From Pelodera strongyloides (lineage: Eukaryota > Nematoda > Chromadorea > Rhabditida > Rhabditidae), in assembly GCA_036852015.1 (NCBI GenBank), contig JAANDG010000331.1, forward strand, positions 62,001 through 126,000: a stretch of 64,000 nt of DNA, given 5' to 3'. The notes beneath the pieces are model-generated. The model had not been told where the DNA came from, ran no database searches, and worked only from the letters and a program-made list of their open reading frames with translations. The translations under genes were made by a program, and so were the position numbers. Below are positions 52,886-63,100 of this stretch, in pieces (position 1 is the stretch's first letter; each line of letters opens with the position of its first letter).

Positions 52886-55121
52886 TCAGAAGCCAAACGC
52901 CGGTTGAGACGTGTAGACAACATACAGGAAACCATCAGCGTCCTAGAACGGTTACGGTAACATACGTGGAATACGCAACCAACAACGTAAGCTAAAGGCT
53001 TTAGTGCAAAACATGGCTAATGATACTTGTTTTCAGTTTCATCACATGTGCACCAACCAAGACGCCATCGTGTGTCTGGTGAAGATCAATAATAACTCTG
53101 ATTCTGATACTGTAGTTACGCCTAAGTAAAGGAAAGCGAAAATCGATATTAGGTATACAATTACCTGTTCAGTTGAGTAGAGCTGGCTCATTGTCATCGA
53201 ATTCGAGACCACCGACTTCTCATTTACCATAAGGAAAAATGCCTGCTCGGGATGAAGTTGAAGTCTACAAAAATAGCATTTATTTATTGATTGGAAAGGG
53301 CAGGTACAGCTTATTGCAGAAGTGTTTAATAAGTGAAACACAAATTCAGTACACACCTTCTCCGTACAATGTGCATCAGTTCGGCCACAGTAATGTGATC
53401 GGGAACCAAGAACTTGCATCTATCCATCAGGGGAAGACTCCGTTCACCTATATGAGAAGATATAATTGGGCGTGCATTTAAAACAGAATAACCTATCGAC
53501 ACGTCTAATCCCAGCACTGACTTCATTCTACTGCAACACAACAGGAGATCACTACAAGCTAGATCGGGATAATCCAGTGTTGGGGAGAGTTGAAGTATGA
53601 TATTCCCGTGCTCGCGCATACATAAGAAGCATCCCCAAAGCAAATAACCACACAAATACCTTCCAGTTAATAAAGATATGTACTGAGTACTGTATTTCTG
53701 GTTTTCAAAAGTACACAAATGGTAACTCTAACCTACCCTCAAATCGTTCAATTATCACGGGAACCTTGTTGGGCTGTTGCCGTTTGATTTCTTGAACGTC
53801 TTTCTCGCGGGCATCTGAAAAAAAAAACATTATATAATTTGTTTGTTGGACCTCATCTGCTGAAACACACACTCCTTACCTTGTCACGCATACTTAACTT
53901 CTCAATTTCATACCTAACATTTAACACAGTGCCCGACAAACTCAATAACTACTCAGTTTTGTTCCGCCATGTTTACTGTTTACACATCTCTTCACTGCAC
54001 ATTATGATAAAAAGAAGGTCCAGGTGTAAGTGGGTAAACAAAATTCAAAGCAGTGAACAAATGATGAATCTTCAATAACAATAATATTCTAATCCTAATC
54101 CAAAATTACGAATGATGTTCAGGCCCTCCAATTTCTTGAAGGCTAAGTGCGGTCACGTGTCTTCCAATAACATATGGCTTATGGACGGTGAAAGGGTGTA
54201 ATGTAATCGCAAGTACACAAAGTTCGACTCAAAAAGATCACGGAGATCAGGTGATCGGTCTGTCCGATTCTCACCCTCAATTCAAACTATTTTAATTCTA
54301 TTCAATGTTCATGCATCCAGTTCTATATAATTAGAGAACGGATATTAGCGCAAATGTTTCCAAACAAGCATGTTCCAAATCCAAAAACGAAATCTCGGTT
54401 TCAATCACATCGTCGTATCAAAAGTATCAAAGTTTCGGAGCTTGATGAGAACTCATTGCCATTTCATCCATATGAACCCTTGCCCAACAACGGCAAACAT
54501 TGCTCATTATAGACAAGCCCCATATTTTTTTTCACAAATTGTTAGCAACAATATAACTTATAGATTACTGCTACTTACAATTGGTAACTTTCGCAACTGT
54601 CCACCGCTTATCACGTTCCCGAAAAAACGCTGGATCAATAAGGCCAGTTGCGCAATATTATATCCGTTGCACTTCATTGCGTACCACGAGTACATTTATC
54701 AGCAACGAAGGTTACCCGTACCCGTACGTCAGTTTACAATGTTTTTAACTGGAAGCAGTCGAATCCACACACCAAAAAAGGAACCGTCGTAAAAGTTATA
54801 TATATATACGTTAGGAATTAACCCTCATTGATCAGCTGCTTGCGGATGGACATTAGCATCAGACAACAAAGAGTCACATGTGTGTGTGGGGAGAGGAGAG
54901 TGCAGACAAAAGGCTGAGAGAACCTTGAAATTTTGAAATGCAAGTCATATGTGTGAGCAAAGGGCACGAGCTAAGTTATTAACAAAATATCGATCGGTGA
55001 AAAATATCAATAAAAATATTACATCAAATAACAAAGTTGGCTACTTACTACAAATGTTCAACTTACGGAACGGTCTTCTCTCTTTAAATGTCGGAACGTG
55101 ACCCGATCTTAACGAAGACAT
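52886..55121 (-). CDS. lgg-2: ATG8-family autophagy protein, LC3/LGG-2 type, 5 coding exons, 126 aa
   Basis: Minus-strand coding exons: 55121-55067, 53814-53737, 53447-53357, 53264-53165, 52942-52886. All junctions are GT-AG and in phase. ATG8 proteins are ubiquitin-like modifiers conjugated to phosphatidylethanolamine on autophagosome membranes. The fold is complete: basic N-terminal helices (PTFKERRPFHAREKDVQEIK), QQPNKVPVIIERFE, then LPLMDRCKFLVPDHITVAEL, the RRRLQLHPEQAFFLMVNE strand region, and DADGFLYVVYTSQPAFG. The basic N-terminus and the KVPVIIER and FLYVVYTSQ(P)AFG motifs fit LC3/LGG-2 better than GABARAP/LGG-1. ATG4 cleaves after the conserved Gly; here only one residue, Phe, follows it. 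The chosen start MSSLRSGHVPTFKERR gives the usual short N-terminus. It sits in an exon that begins 45 nt earlier after GTTTCAG. The last intron is about 220 bp and the first about 1.25 kb. Confidence 0.93.
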
Positions 55122-55264
55122 TTTCGGTTGCGTTCGAGCAATGTAGTTGATGTTATTGATCGCACTCTGAAACGATAAAAATAATAGAATCAATGGTAAA
55201 CATGGCAGAAAGCATATGTTCAGACAGAGCTAACAGCTAATGAAGCTGATATTCTATTCATTAC

Positions 55265-55359
55265 CTGAATGTGTTGTTGTACGACAGCGGCCGCTCCCAC
55301 AGCACTGCTGGCCACGGCAGCCGTATAATCGGAAATATCGCCTGCACCCTCCAATTTGA
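55265..55359 (-). other. Possible upstream exon of the LC3 gene (leader or N-terminal extension)
   Basis: The segment is bounded by CATTTCGCAG and ATTCAG|GTAATG and is open in the frame that joins the LC3 exon in phase. It reads EGAGDISDYTAAVASSAVGA and ends VVQQHIQ. If translated, it would give LC3 an Ala-rich N-terminal extension. No in-frame start could be linked to it through a spliced upstream exon; unspliced, the frame opens with an ATG at 55429. It could be untranslated leader, an alternative isoform, or the 3' end of a different transcript. Confidence 0.35.
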
Positions 55360-55429
55360 CTGCGAAATGGAAAGAATGAAAGTGAAACACAAGCCGCGAG
55401 CGTCCGTAGACAAGCCCGATGCCTTTCAC

Positions 55430-55838
55430 ATGATTACCGTAACAGCTGACCGGGGGCGGAGTCCCGTGCCGGGACCACCCACAGAGCCCATTAATATCAG
55501 CTGTTGTAGTTTGTTGTCCATATGGGTGTTCTTAAAATTGTTTTGAAACATATTTGCATAAGTAGAAATATTGCAACAGTGTTTTTATTTTTGTGTGCTT
55601 TCTATTCACTGTTTATCCGAAATGTAAATACTCAATGCAATAATTTGTTATATCAATGACGAAATATTTATGTGTTACATACTCCAGGTTTATAAGTGAA
55701 TAGATTATTAATTTCTGATTACTTTATGTGATATGTTCCATATCGTGAGCGGTACATGTAGTATTTTTCCCCGTTCCTTTTTTATTTAATTCATTGTTGC
55801 CTTGTTTATAGGAGAATATTCGCGGCATGTGATGCAGA
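55430..55838. promoter_or_regulatory. Divergent intergenic region between LC3 and the Fic gene
   Basis: The LC3 start (55121, minus) and the Fic start (55839, plus) are 718 bp apart. The region has a GC-rich patch at about 55449-55480 (CCGGGGGCGGAGTCC, a GC-box-like motif) in otherwise AT-rich DNA. A leader acceptor for the Fic gene lies at about 55811 (TTGTTTATAG). A shared promoter is inferred from layout only. Confidence 0.35.
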
Positions 55839-58653
55839 ATGACACTCCAGAGAGAACCGTCGTTCATTCGGCGAATATCAGAGGATGCGATGATCCTTGA
55901 CAGAGAACGGGACGATGTTCGTCACCAAGCACACCAACGGACCCACTGGACATGGACGATTATAATATGCATCATCGTGTCTATACTCATACAGGTATGG
56001 TTCTCGGCCTTCACAACTTTCACACAAGTCTAAATATGTCGGTGGAAGGGTTTCACGTTATATATATTCATATCTAATCATCGCGGCCCACACTTAGGGC
56101 AAAAATGAATCAGTTGAAGGGAAGGTGTTATGTCTATGCATATTTTTATTTCTAGATCATCACACCTCGATTATCCGTTCTGTATCAAGATATTACTTGT
56201 CGCGTCGACTTTCTTACCCCTCTGTGTAACAATGCGGATAAGGCAGCATTCAATCCAAGTGATACTAAGGCCAACAACCGGAAATATTTACCACAAGGTG
56301 AGCTGTGCAAAGTTCAGTTTCATGTGAACTTAGCTGACAGGCACGACGCCTCAATGATTTTCCTATTCTGTCAGTGAAAAGCAAGCAACTCAAGTTCATT
56401 GTTTATTCTAGAAGAACGGCACCAAATAACCCACTTGGAAGAACCAATCCCCATTGAAGAGTGGACACCATCTGACCAAGAGAAGTGGGGAGTCATCAGA
56501 CAACCCCTTTGTGAAGACAAGCCAAAAGATCCAACCTTGGAACGAGAGGCTCTTGCAGCACTCCTTCAGGCTCGGTCCAATAGACAAGGAGGAAATCATA
56601 AAAAGGTACGTCTTTCTTCGTCGACTTTACATTACACGATGTACCAGACACAACATGCGACTTTCCTAACTGCTGAATAAAGGTTACTATTATCGAAATG
56701 GACAAAGAACCCTTTTTCAGGCTGGTCACATCATCGAGCACGCGTTAGCTATGCTTCCCGATCATCCTGATATTCTCACTGAATACGGTATTCATTTGGA
56801 GACTCAGAACAACCTACTTGAGGCAGATGGTTACTTCAGCAGGGCTCTATCGTACAATCCATCTCATTCCGAAGCACTCGTGTGAGTATTTTCTAATAAG
56901 AGATGACTTGGTTACAATAATAGGAGTTCGCTCGTCTTGACAAGCGCTTGTGCGCTATTATCATTTATGGACCTCCGACGCATGTTTCTCTTGCAGAAGA
57001 CGATCAAGGACACAACCAATTGTCACAGAAATGGACGAGCAAATGTTGAAGGAGATAAGTAGGAAACGAGATATATTTGTCTCCCTTCCGCGATGTGCCA
57101 CCATCCGAAGAGCCATGAGGGAGAGCTATTTCTCTCACATTTATCATACTGTGTCAATCGAAGGAAATACACTGTCGTTGGGTGAAACAAGGTACGTCCT
57201 GCTCTGTTATCTTCCAGTTTCACTGGAGCTTAGTCCGCAAAACTTGTCAGAACGAAGATGCCTACCTTATATTTCTATAGAAGTCAGATCTCTTCAGATC
57301 AATACTAGAAAGTGGAATGGTCGTTTCGGGGAAGAGTATTCGAGAACACAATGAGGTCTTGGGAATGGACTCGGCATTACGTTTTCTCAATAGCACTCTC
57401 CTTCATGTCGCTGATATTACGCTTGATGTGAGTTATTGTGGGTCTATTGGTCGTACAAGGACTACGTAAACGCCACCTGTGAATTTCAGACGGGGCATGC
57501 AAATCAACTATAGTGGGAAACAATTGACCTTTTTTCGGATTTAGGATCTTCTTGAAATGCACAGAAGGGTTCTCGGTCATGCTCAACCTTTAGATGCTGG
57601 CCGACTAAGGAATACTCAAGTCTACGTCGGACGGTGAGAATTTATGATTAGATGTACATATGTACACAGCCATAGTCGCAGATCACTGTAAGTAATCCCT
57701 CCTCACTACACTATTTCCGTTCAGATTCACTCCTGTGGCACCTCAGTATGTGACCGAACAGATGTTTGACCTGGTAGATTGGTTAAACGATCCGAAGACA
57801 ATGAAAATGGAAGCTGTGGAGAGAGCGGCAATCGCACACTATAAACTGGTATACACTACTATTCGATTTTCGACTTCAATTCTCTACAGTTACAAATGGG
57901 TCGTAAGTTGTTTGTTGGAATAGTCCATCAGCCAACTACCCGACGAAACGACCCACCTTCGATTAGCGCATTGCATACGTTTGTAGGGGTAATAGCAATA
58001 CCACCGTCCCGATTAATTGGAAACATATCATAACTGGATAGAACTTCGCGAATAAACTCCGGATTTCCCGACGAGATTTATGCCCTGGAATCTCCATGCA
58101 CTTTTTAGGTTGTCGTGCACCCATTTGTCGACGGGAACGGTCGCACCGCGCGCCTTCTTCTCAACTTAATTCTGATGAAGGCTGGATTTCCTCCCGTCAT
58201 TCTTCCCGTAGAAACCAGAGCTGAGTACTACGCCACGCTGCACATCGCCAATTTAGGAGATTTGCGCCCCTTCGTTCGATATGTGGCTCGTCATGTGGAG
58301 AAAGCCCTCCTGGTATGTGTCCTTATCAAAAAAAACGTATACGCCCATCACTATGCGGAACTTACTGTGCCGTTTATACCTACTAGTATTGCTACCGTGT
58401 CTCCACCAGAATACGCCTAAACTAAGTGTCAAAGTTGATGGCTTGTTCTGCAGAGCGCAGAGGTTCTGACCCTAAGCACTAAGCAGAGTGAACCACGAGT
58501 TGACCAATTTTGAACTTTTTGCACTACTTCTTTACACACTTTATTTCTTTACAGTCGTACATCAATTTGGTATCAACCTGTCCTAACGGCGAATGCCCTG
58601 CACCGCAACAAGAGTTAAGTTCGAATTCGTTGGATAAAACTGTGGTGCATTAG
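55839..58653 (+). CDS. fic-1: Fic-domain AMPylase (FICD/HYPE), 10 exons, 497 aa
   Basis: Exons: 55839-55994, 56156-56297, 56412-56605, 56721-56881, 56997-57191, 57298-57427, 57545-57633, 57725-57848, 58109-58312, 58555-58653. All phases agree. FICD is an ER membrane enzyme that AMPylates and deAMPylates the chaperone BiP. The layout is complete: a type II signal anchor at about 37-54 ([18 protein letters not shown]), a TPR region at about 140-215 ([38 protein letters not shown]), the inhibitory helix TVSIEGNT with Glu273, a [19 protein letters not shown] segment for target docking, and the catalytic Fic motif [12 protein letters not shown] with His401. The Glu-to-His distance of 128 residues matches human FICD (E234, H363). 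Length is as expected for the family. The exon 6 acceptor is the CTCTTCAG at 57297; an earlier TTCTATAG gives a stop. The C-terminus has no obvious ER-retrieval signal, as usual for anchored FICD. Confidence 0.95.
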
Positions 58654-58787
58654 TTAGCATGCACGTGTCTTTCTGTCGTATGTTGATATGATCATGCATG
58701 TGTTTGTTGGAATATTCTCTTTCGATTCCTCTTATCATTTTTTTTTGTTTCGAAACACGTGTTGTTACGTCGCCTTATTCTTTCCGT

Positions 58788-59718
58788 GGTACTATTGTAC
58801 TTTACGTGCCGCAGTGGGGTCAAAAAAATTTTTTCCTTAAAAACATCCTATAATATGTAATTGGCCATGCTGATTCCGAAAAAGTAGGTCACTTAGCGCC
58901 TAAGGGCTTCTTTAGGCCGTTAGCGCCTCTAAAAACATTTTTGCTAAAAAGTTCCTCTTACATGTAATTGGCACTTCTAGTTCCGAAAAAGTAGGCTGTT
59001 TGATACCCAGGACCCTCTAGAGGCCATTTACACTGAATCAGTTAAGTAGTTAACGGCAGTATGCATTTGCCCAATTTTCTGGTTGCCTACGCTGAACTTT
59101 GAGGCCTCGCCGGTGAGTCGGAGGTGGTTTGCGAAATTCTCTCTATGTATGATACGTTTCTGCTGTTTCGCGTACCGCCGTCGAGCTTCTCATGCCTAAT
59201 ATTCTAATCGGAAGGTGGTTCAGCCATGATCCCTTAAAATCTATGCAATATTGCAATTCCGGCGGTGGCTCGCCGGGCTCTTACTGTTAGCGAAAGGAAT
59301 AACCTAGCATACGTATGTAAACAACTTTTAGAATTTCTGTTCCGAAAGTAAGCTATTAGCATACGAAAAATACAATAAAAGGACGCAAGCGGGGTACAGA
59401 AACAGTCCACCGTGAACCGACTGTCAGTTCAGTTGAGAGCGGATGGAGTCCACATGAGCTTCCAGCAGCCTATAGACGGTCCTGGGTGTCAAATAGCCTA
59501 CTTTTTCGGAACTAGAAGTGTCAATTACATATAATAGGAACTTTTTAGCCGAAAAAAAAAACAAAAAAATATCTTAGAGGCGCTAACGGCCTAAAGAAGC
59601 CCTTAGGTGCTAAGTGACCTACTTTTTCGGAATCAGCATGGCCAATTACATATTATAGGATGTTTTTAAGGAAAAAATTTTTTTGACCCCACTGCGGCAC
59701 GTAAAGTACAATAGTACC
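58788..59718. mobile_element. 931-bp inverted-repeat element with 8-bp target duplication
   Basis: The ends GGTACTATTGTACTTTACGT and the exact inverse ACGTAAAGTACAATAGTACC are flanked by CTTTCCGT at 58780-58787 and 59719-59726, a perfect 8-bp duplication. The inverse pairing runs inward for about 250 bp per arm, with the middle (about 59045-59460) unpaired. Within each arm a block of about 60 bp is repeated (TCCGAAAAAGTAGG occurs twice). Eight-base duplications are typical of hAT elements; P and Merlin types are alternatives. It has no transposase frame and lies about 130 bp after the Fic stop codon, so it may fall in the 3' UTR. Confidence 0.85.
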
Positions 59719-59763
59719 CTTTCCGTTATGGGGTCAGTAAGTACCTCAGTACATGTCTTTGTT

Positions 59764-59764
<1 letters not shown>

Positions 59765-59813
<49 letters not shown>

Positions 59814-59818
59814 TTTTT
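59765..59818. repeat. Poly(T) run
   Basis: About 44 T residues, then AA and a further run of T. On the minus strand it would be a poly(A) tail, but no LINE- or mRNA-like sequence precedes it. Confidence 0.9.
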
Positions 59819-60179
59819 TGGTATATTGATGTTGTACTAGTGAGAGTGGATGTTGTTTTCTGTGTCTGATGTTAGTGGCTCCAAATGCATACCAAAACTA
59901 ATCATTTTAGCAAGGGAAAGTCGAAGGATAGTAGGAAGATTTCACTGAGCAAGAAGGAAGTAAAACGGGTCCCATATTGTGATGTGTATCCAGAATTTTA
60001 ATTCGCTTAATAAAATTTACTATGTGCCTAGCTGATGTGGACATGTCAAGGAAATTAACAAAACAATTTGAATTTGAATTGTTGGACAAACTGACGAGAT
60101 CTGAGGCCGGATCCACCAACACTTTTTTGTCTGGGTGAGAGATAAAGCTCTCCCGGGGGGCTTATTTGCAGGGTGAGAG

Positions 60180-63100
60180 TAGCAGAAAACCCTGTGGCAA
60201 CATGTATTTCACTTCGAACTGATCTTGCCACACTGTTTTCCAGCAGAAAACCCTGTGGCAAGATGTATTTCTTCAAACTGATATTGCCACACTGTTTGAT
60301 ATTGCGCTGAAGTTTTCCAGCAGAAAACACGCGATTCACTGATCTTGCCACACTGTTCAAGCAAAAAAACCCTGTCAAGATGTATTTCACTCGAACTGAT
60401 CTTGCCACACTGTTTTCAAGAAAAACACCCTGTGGCAAGATGTATTTCACTTCGAACTGATCTTGCCACACTGTTTTCAAGAAAAACACACTGTGGCAAG
60501 ATGTATTTCACTTCGAACTGATCTTGCCACACTGTTTTCCAGCAGAAACCCTGTGGCATGTATTTCACTTCGAACTGATCTTGCCACACTGTTTTCGAGC
60601 AGAAAACCCTGTGGCAAGATGTATTTCACTTCGAACTGATCTTGCCACACTGTTTTCCAGCAGAAAACCCTGTGGCAAGATGTATTTCACTTCGAACTGA
60701 TCTTGCCACACTGTGAGAAAAAACCCTTGGCAAGATGTATTTCACTTCGAGCCCAGAAAAACCCTGTGGGATGTATTTCAAACATCTTGCCCACACTGTT
60801 TTCAAGTGTGGCATTTGAATTCCAATGTCTGATCTTGCCACACTGTTTTCCAGCAAGAAAACTTGAACTGATCTTGGGCAAGTGGCATATATTTCTTGCC
60901 ACACTGTAGAAGATGTATTTCACTTGCCACACTGTTTTCAAGAAAAACAAGCAACTGATCTTGCCACAACACCGTGTGGCAAAAAGTATGTTCACTTCGA
61001 ATCTTGCCACACTGATGCCACCTGTTATTTCAAGAACAAAACCCCTTTGTGGCAGATGTGGCATTACTTCTTGCCACACTGTTTTCCAGTCTGTGCCACA
61101 CTGTTTTCACAAAAAAACCCTGTGGCAAGATGCATTTTTTACTTGCTGATATTTCCACACTGTTTTCCAGCAAAACACCCTGTGGCAACATTTATTTCAC
61201 TTCGAACTGATCTTGGCCACACTGTTTGAGCAGAAACCCTGTGCAAGATGTATTCACTTCGAACTGATCTTGCCACCTGTTTTCCAGCAGAAAACCCTGT
61301 GGCAGATGTATTTCACTTCGAACTGATCTGCCACACTGTTTCAAGAAACAAACCCTTGGCAAGATGTATTTCACTTCAACTGATGTGCCACAAGTTTTCA
61401 GAAAAAACCGCAAGATGTATTTCACTTCTAACTGATCTTGCCACACTGTTTTCAAGAAAAACACCCTGTGGCAAGATGTATTTCACTTCGAACTGATCTT
61501 GCCACACTGTTTTCCAGCAGAAAACCCTGTGGTAACATGTATTTCACTTCGAACTGATCTTGCCACACTGTTTTCCAGCAGAAACCCCTGTGGCAACATG
61601 TATTTCACTTCGAACTGATCTTGCCACACTGTTTTCAAGCAGAAAACCCTGTGGCAAGATGTATTTAACTTCGAACTGATCTTGCCACACTGTTTTCAAG
61701 AAAAACACCCTGTGGCAAGATGTATTTCACTTGAACTGATCTTGCCACACTGTTTTCCAGCAGAAAACCCTGTGGCAAGATGTATTTCACTTCGAACTGA
61801 TCTTGCCACACTGTTTTCAAGAAAAACACCCTGTGGCAAGATGTATTTCACTTCTAACTGATATTGCCACACTGTTTTCAAGAAAAACACCCTGTGGCAA
61901 GATGTATTTCACTTCTAACTGATGTTGCCACACTGTTTTCAAGAAAAACACCCTGTGGCAAGATGTATTTCACTTCGAACTGATCTTGCCACACTGTTTT
62001 CCAGCAGAAACCCCTGTGGCAAGATGTATTTCACTTCGAACTGATCTTGCCACACTGTTTTCAAGAAAAACACCCTGTGGCAAGATGTATTTCACTTCTA
62101 ACTGATATTGCCACACTTGTTTTCAAGAAAAACACCCTGTGGCAAGATGTATTTCACTTCGAACTGATCTTGCCACACTGTTTTCAAGAAAAAACCATGT
62201 GGCAAGATGTATTTCACTTCGAACTGCCACACTTTTCAAGAAAAAAATGTTTTTAACCAGCAAAGAAAAAACCCTGTTCCAGTATTTCACTTCTAACTGA
62301 TCTGCCACACTGTTTTCAGAAAAAACCCTAAGATTGCCACTGTTTTCACTGTGGCAAGATGTATTTCAACTGATCTTGCCACAAACACCCTGTGGCAAGA
62401 TGTTTTCACTTCGAACTGATCTTGCCACACTGTTTCAAGAGAAAACCCTGTGGCAAGATTATTTCACTTCAACTGATATTGCCCTGTTTTCAGAAAAACC
62501 CTGTGCAAGATGTATTTCACTTCGATGATCTTGCCCACTATTTCAAGAAAACACCCTGTGGCAAGATGTTTTACTTCGAACTGATCTTGCCACACTGTTT
62601 TTCAAGAAAAACACCTGTGGCAAGATGTATTTCTACTGATCGCAACTGATCACTTCGGATATTGCCACACTGTTTAAGCAAAAACCCTTGTCAAGATTTA
62701 TTTCACTTCGAACTGATTTGCCACACTGTTTTCAAGAAAAACACCCTGTGGCAAGATGTATTTCACTTCTAACTGATATTGCCACACTGTTTAAGAAAAC
62801 ACCTGTGGCAAGATGTATTTCACTTCGACTGATCTTGCCACCGTTTTCAGCGAAACCCCTGTGGCACGATGTATTCCTTCGAAAGATCTTGCCACATGTT
62901 TTCAAGAAAAAAACCCTGTGGCAAGATGTATTTCACTTCTACTGATATTTCCGCACTGTTTTCAAGAAAAACCCTGTGGCAAGAAGCATTCATTTCGAAT
63001 GATTTGCCACCTGTTTTCAACTAAAACCCTGGGCAAGATGTATTTCACTTCGAACTGATCTTGCCACCTGTTTTCCAGCAGAAAACCCTGTGGCAAGATG

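Noticed and set aside
55430..55540. Minus-strand ATG-containing segment (MDNKLQQLILMGSVGG...) before the LC3 upstream exon
   Set aside because: Its donor leaves phase 0, which gives a stop when joined; the phase that would fit has no ATG and hits a stop.
59765..59818. Poly(T) run as the tail of a processed pseudogene or LINE
   Set aside because: No mRNA- or LINE-like sequence and no target duplication lie next to it on the minus strand.
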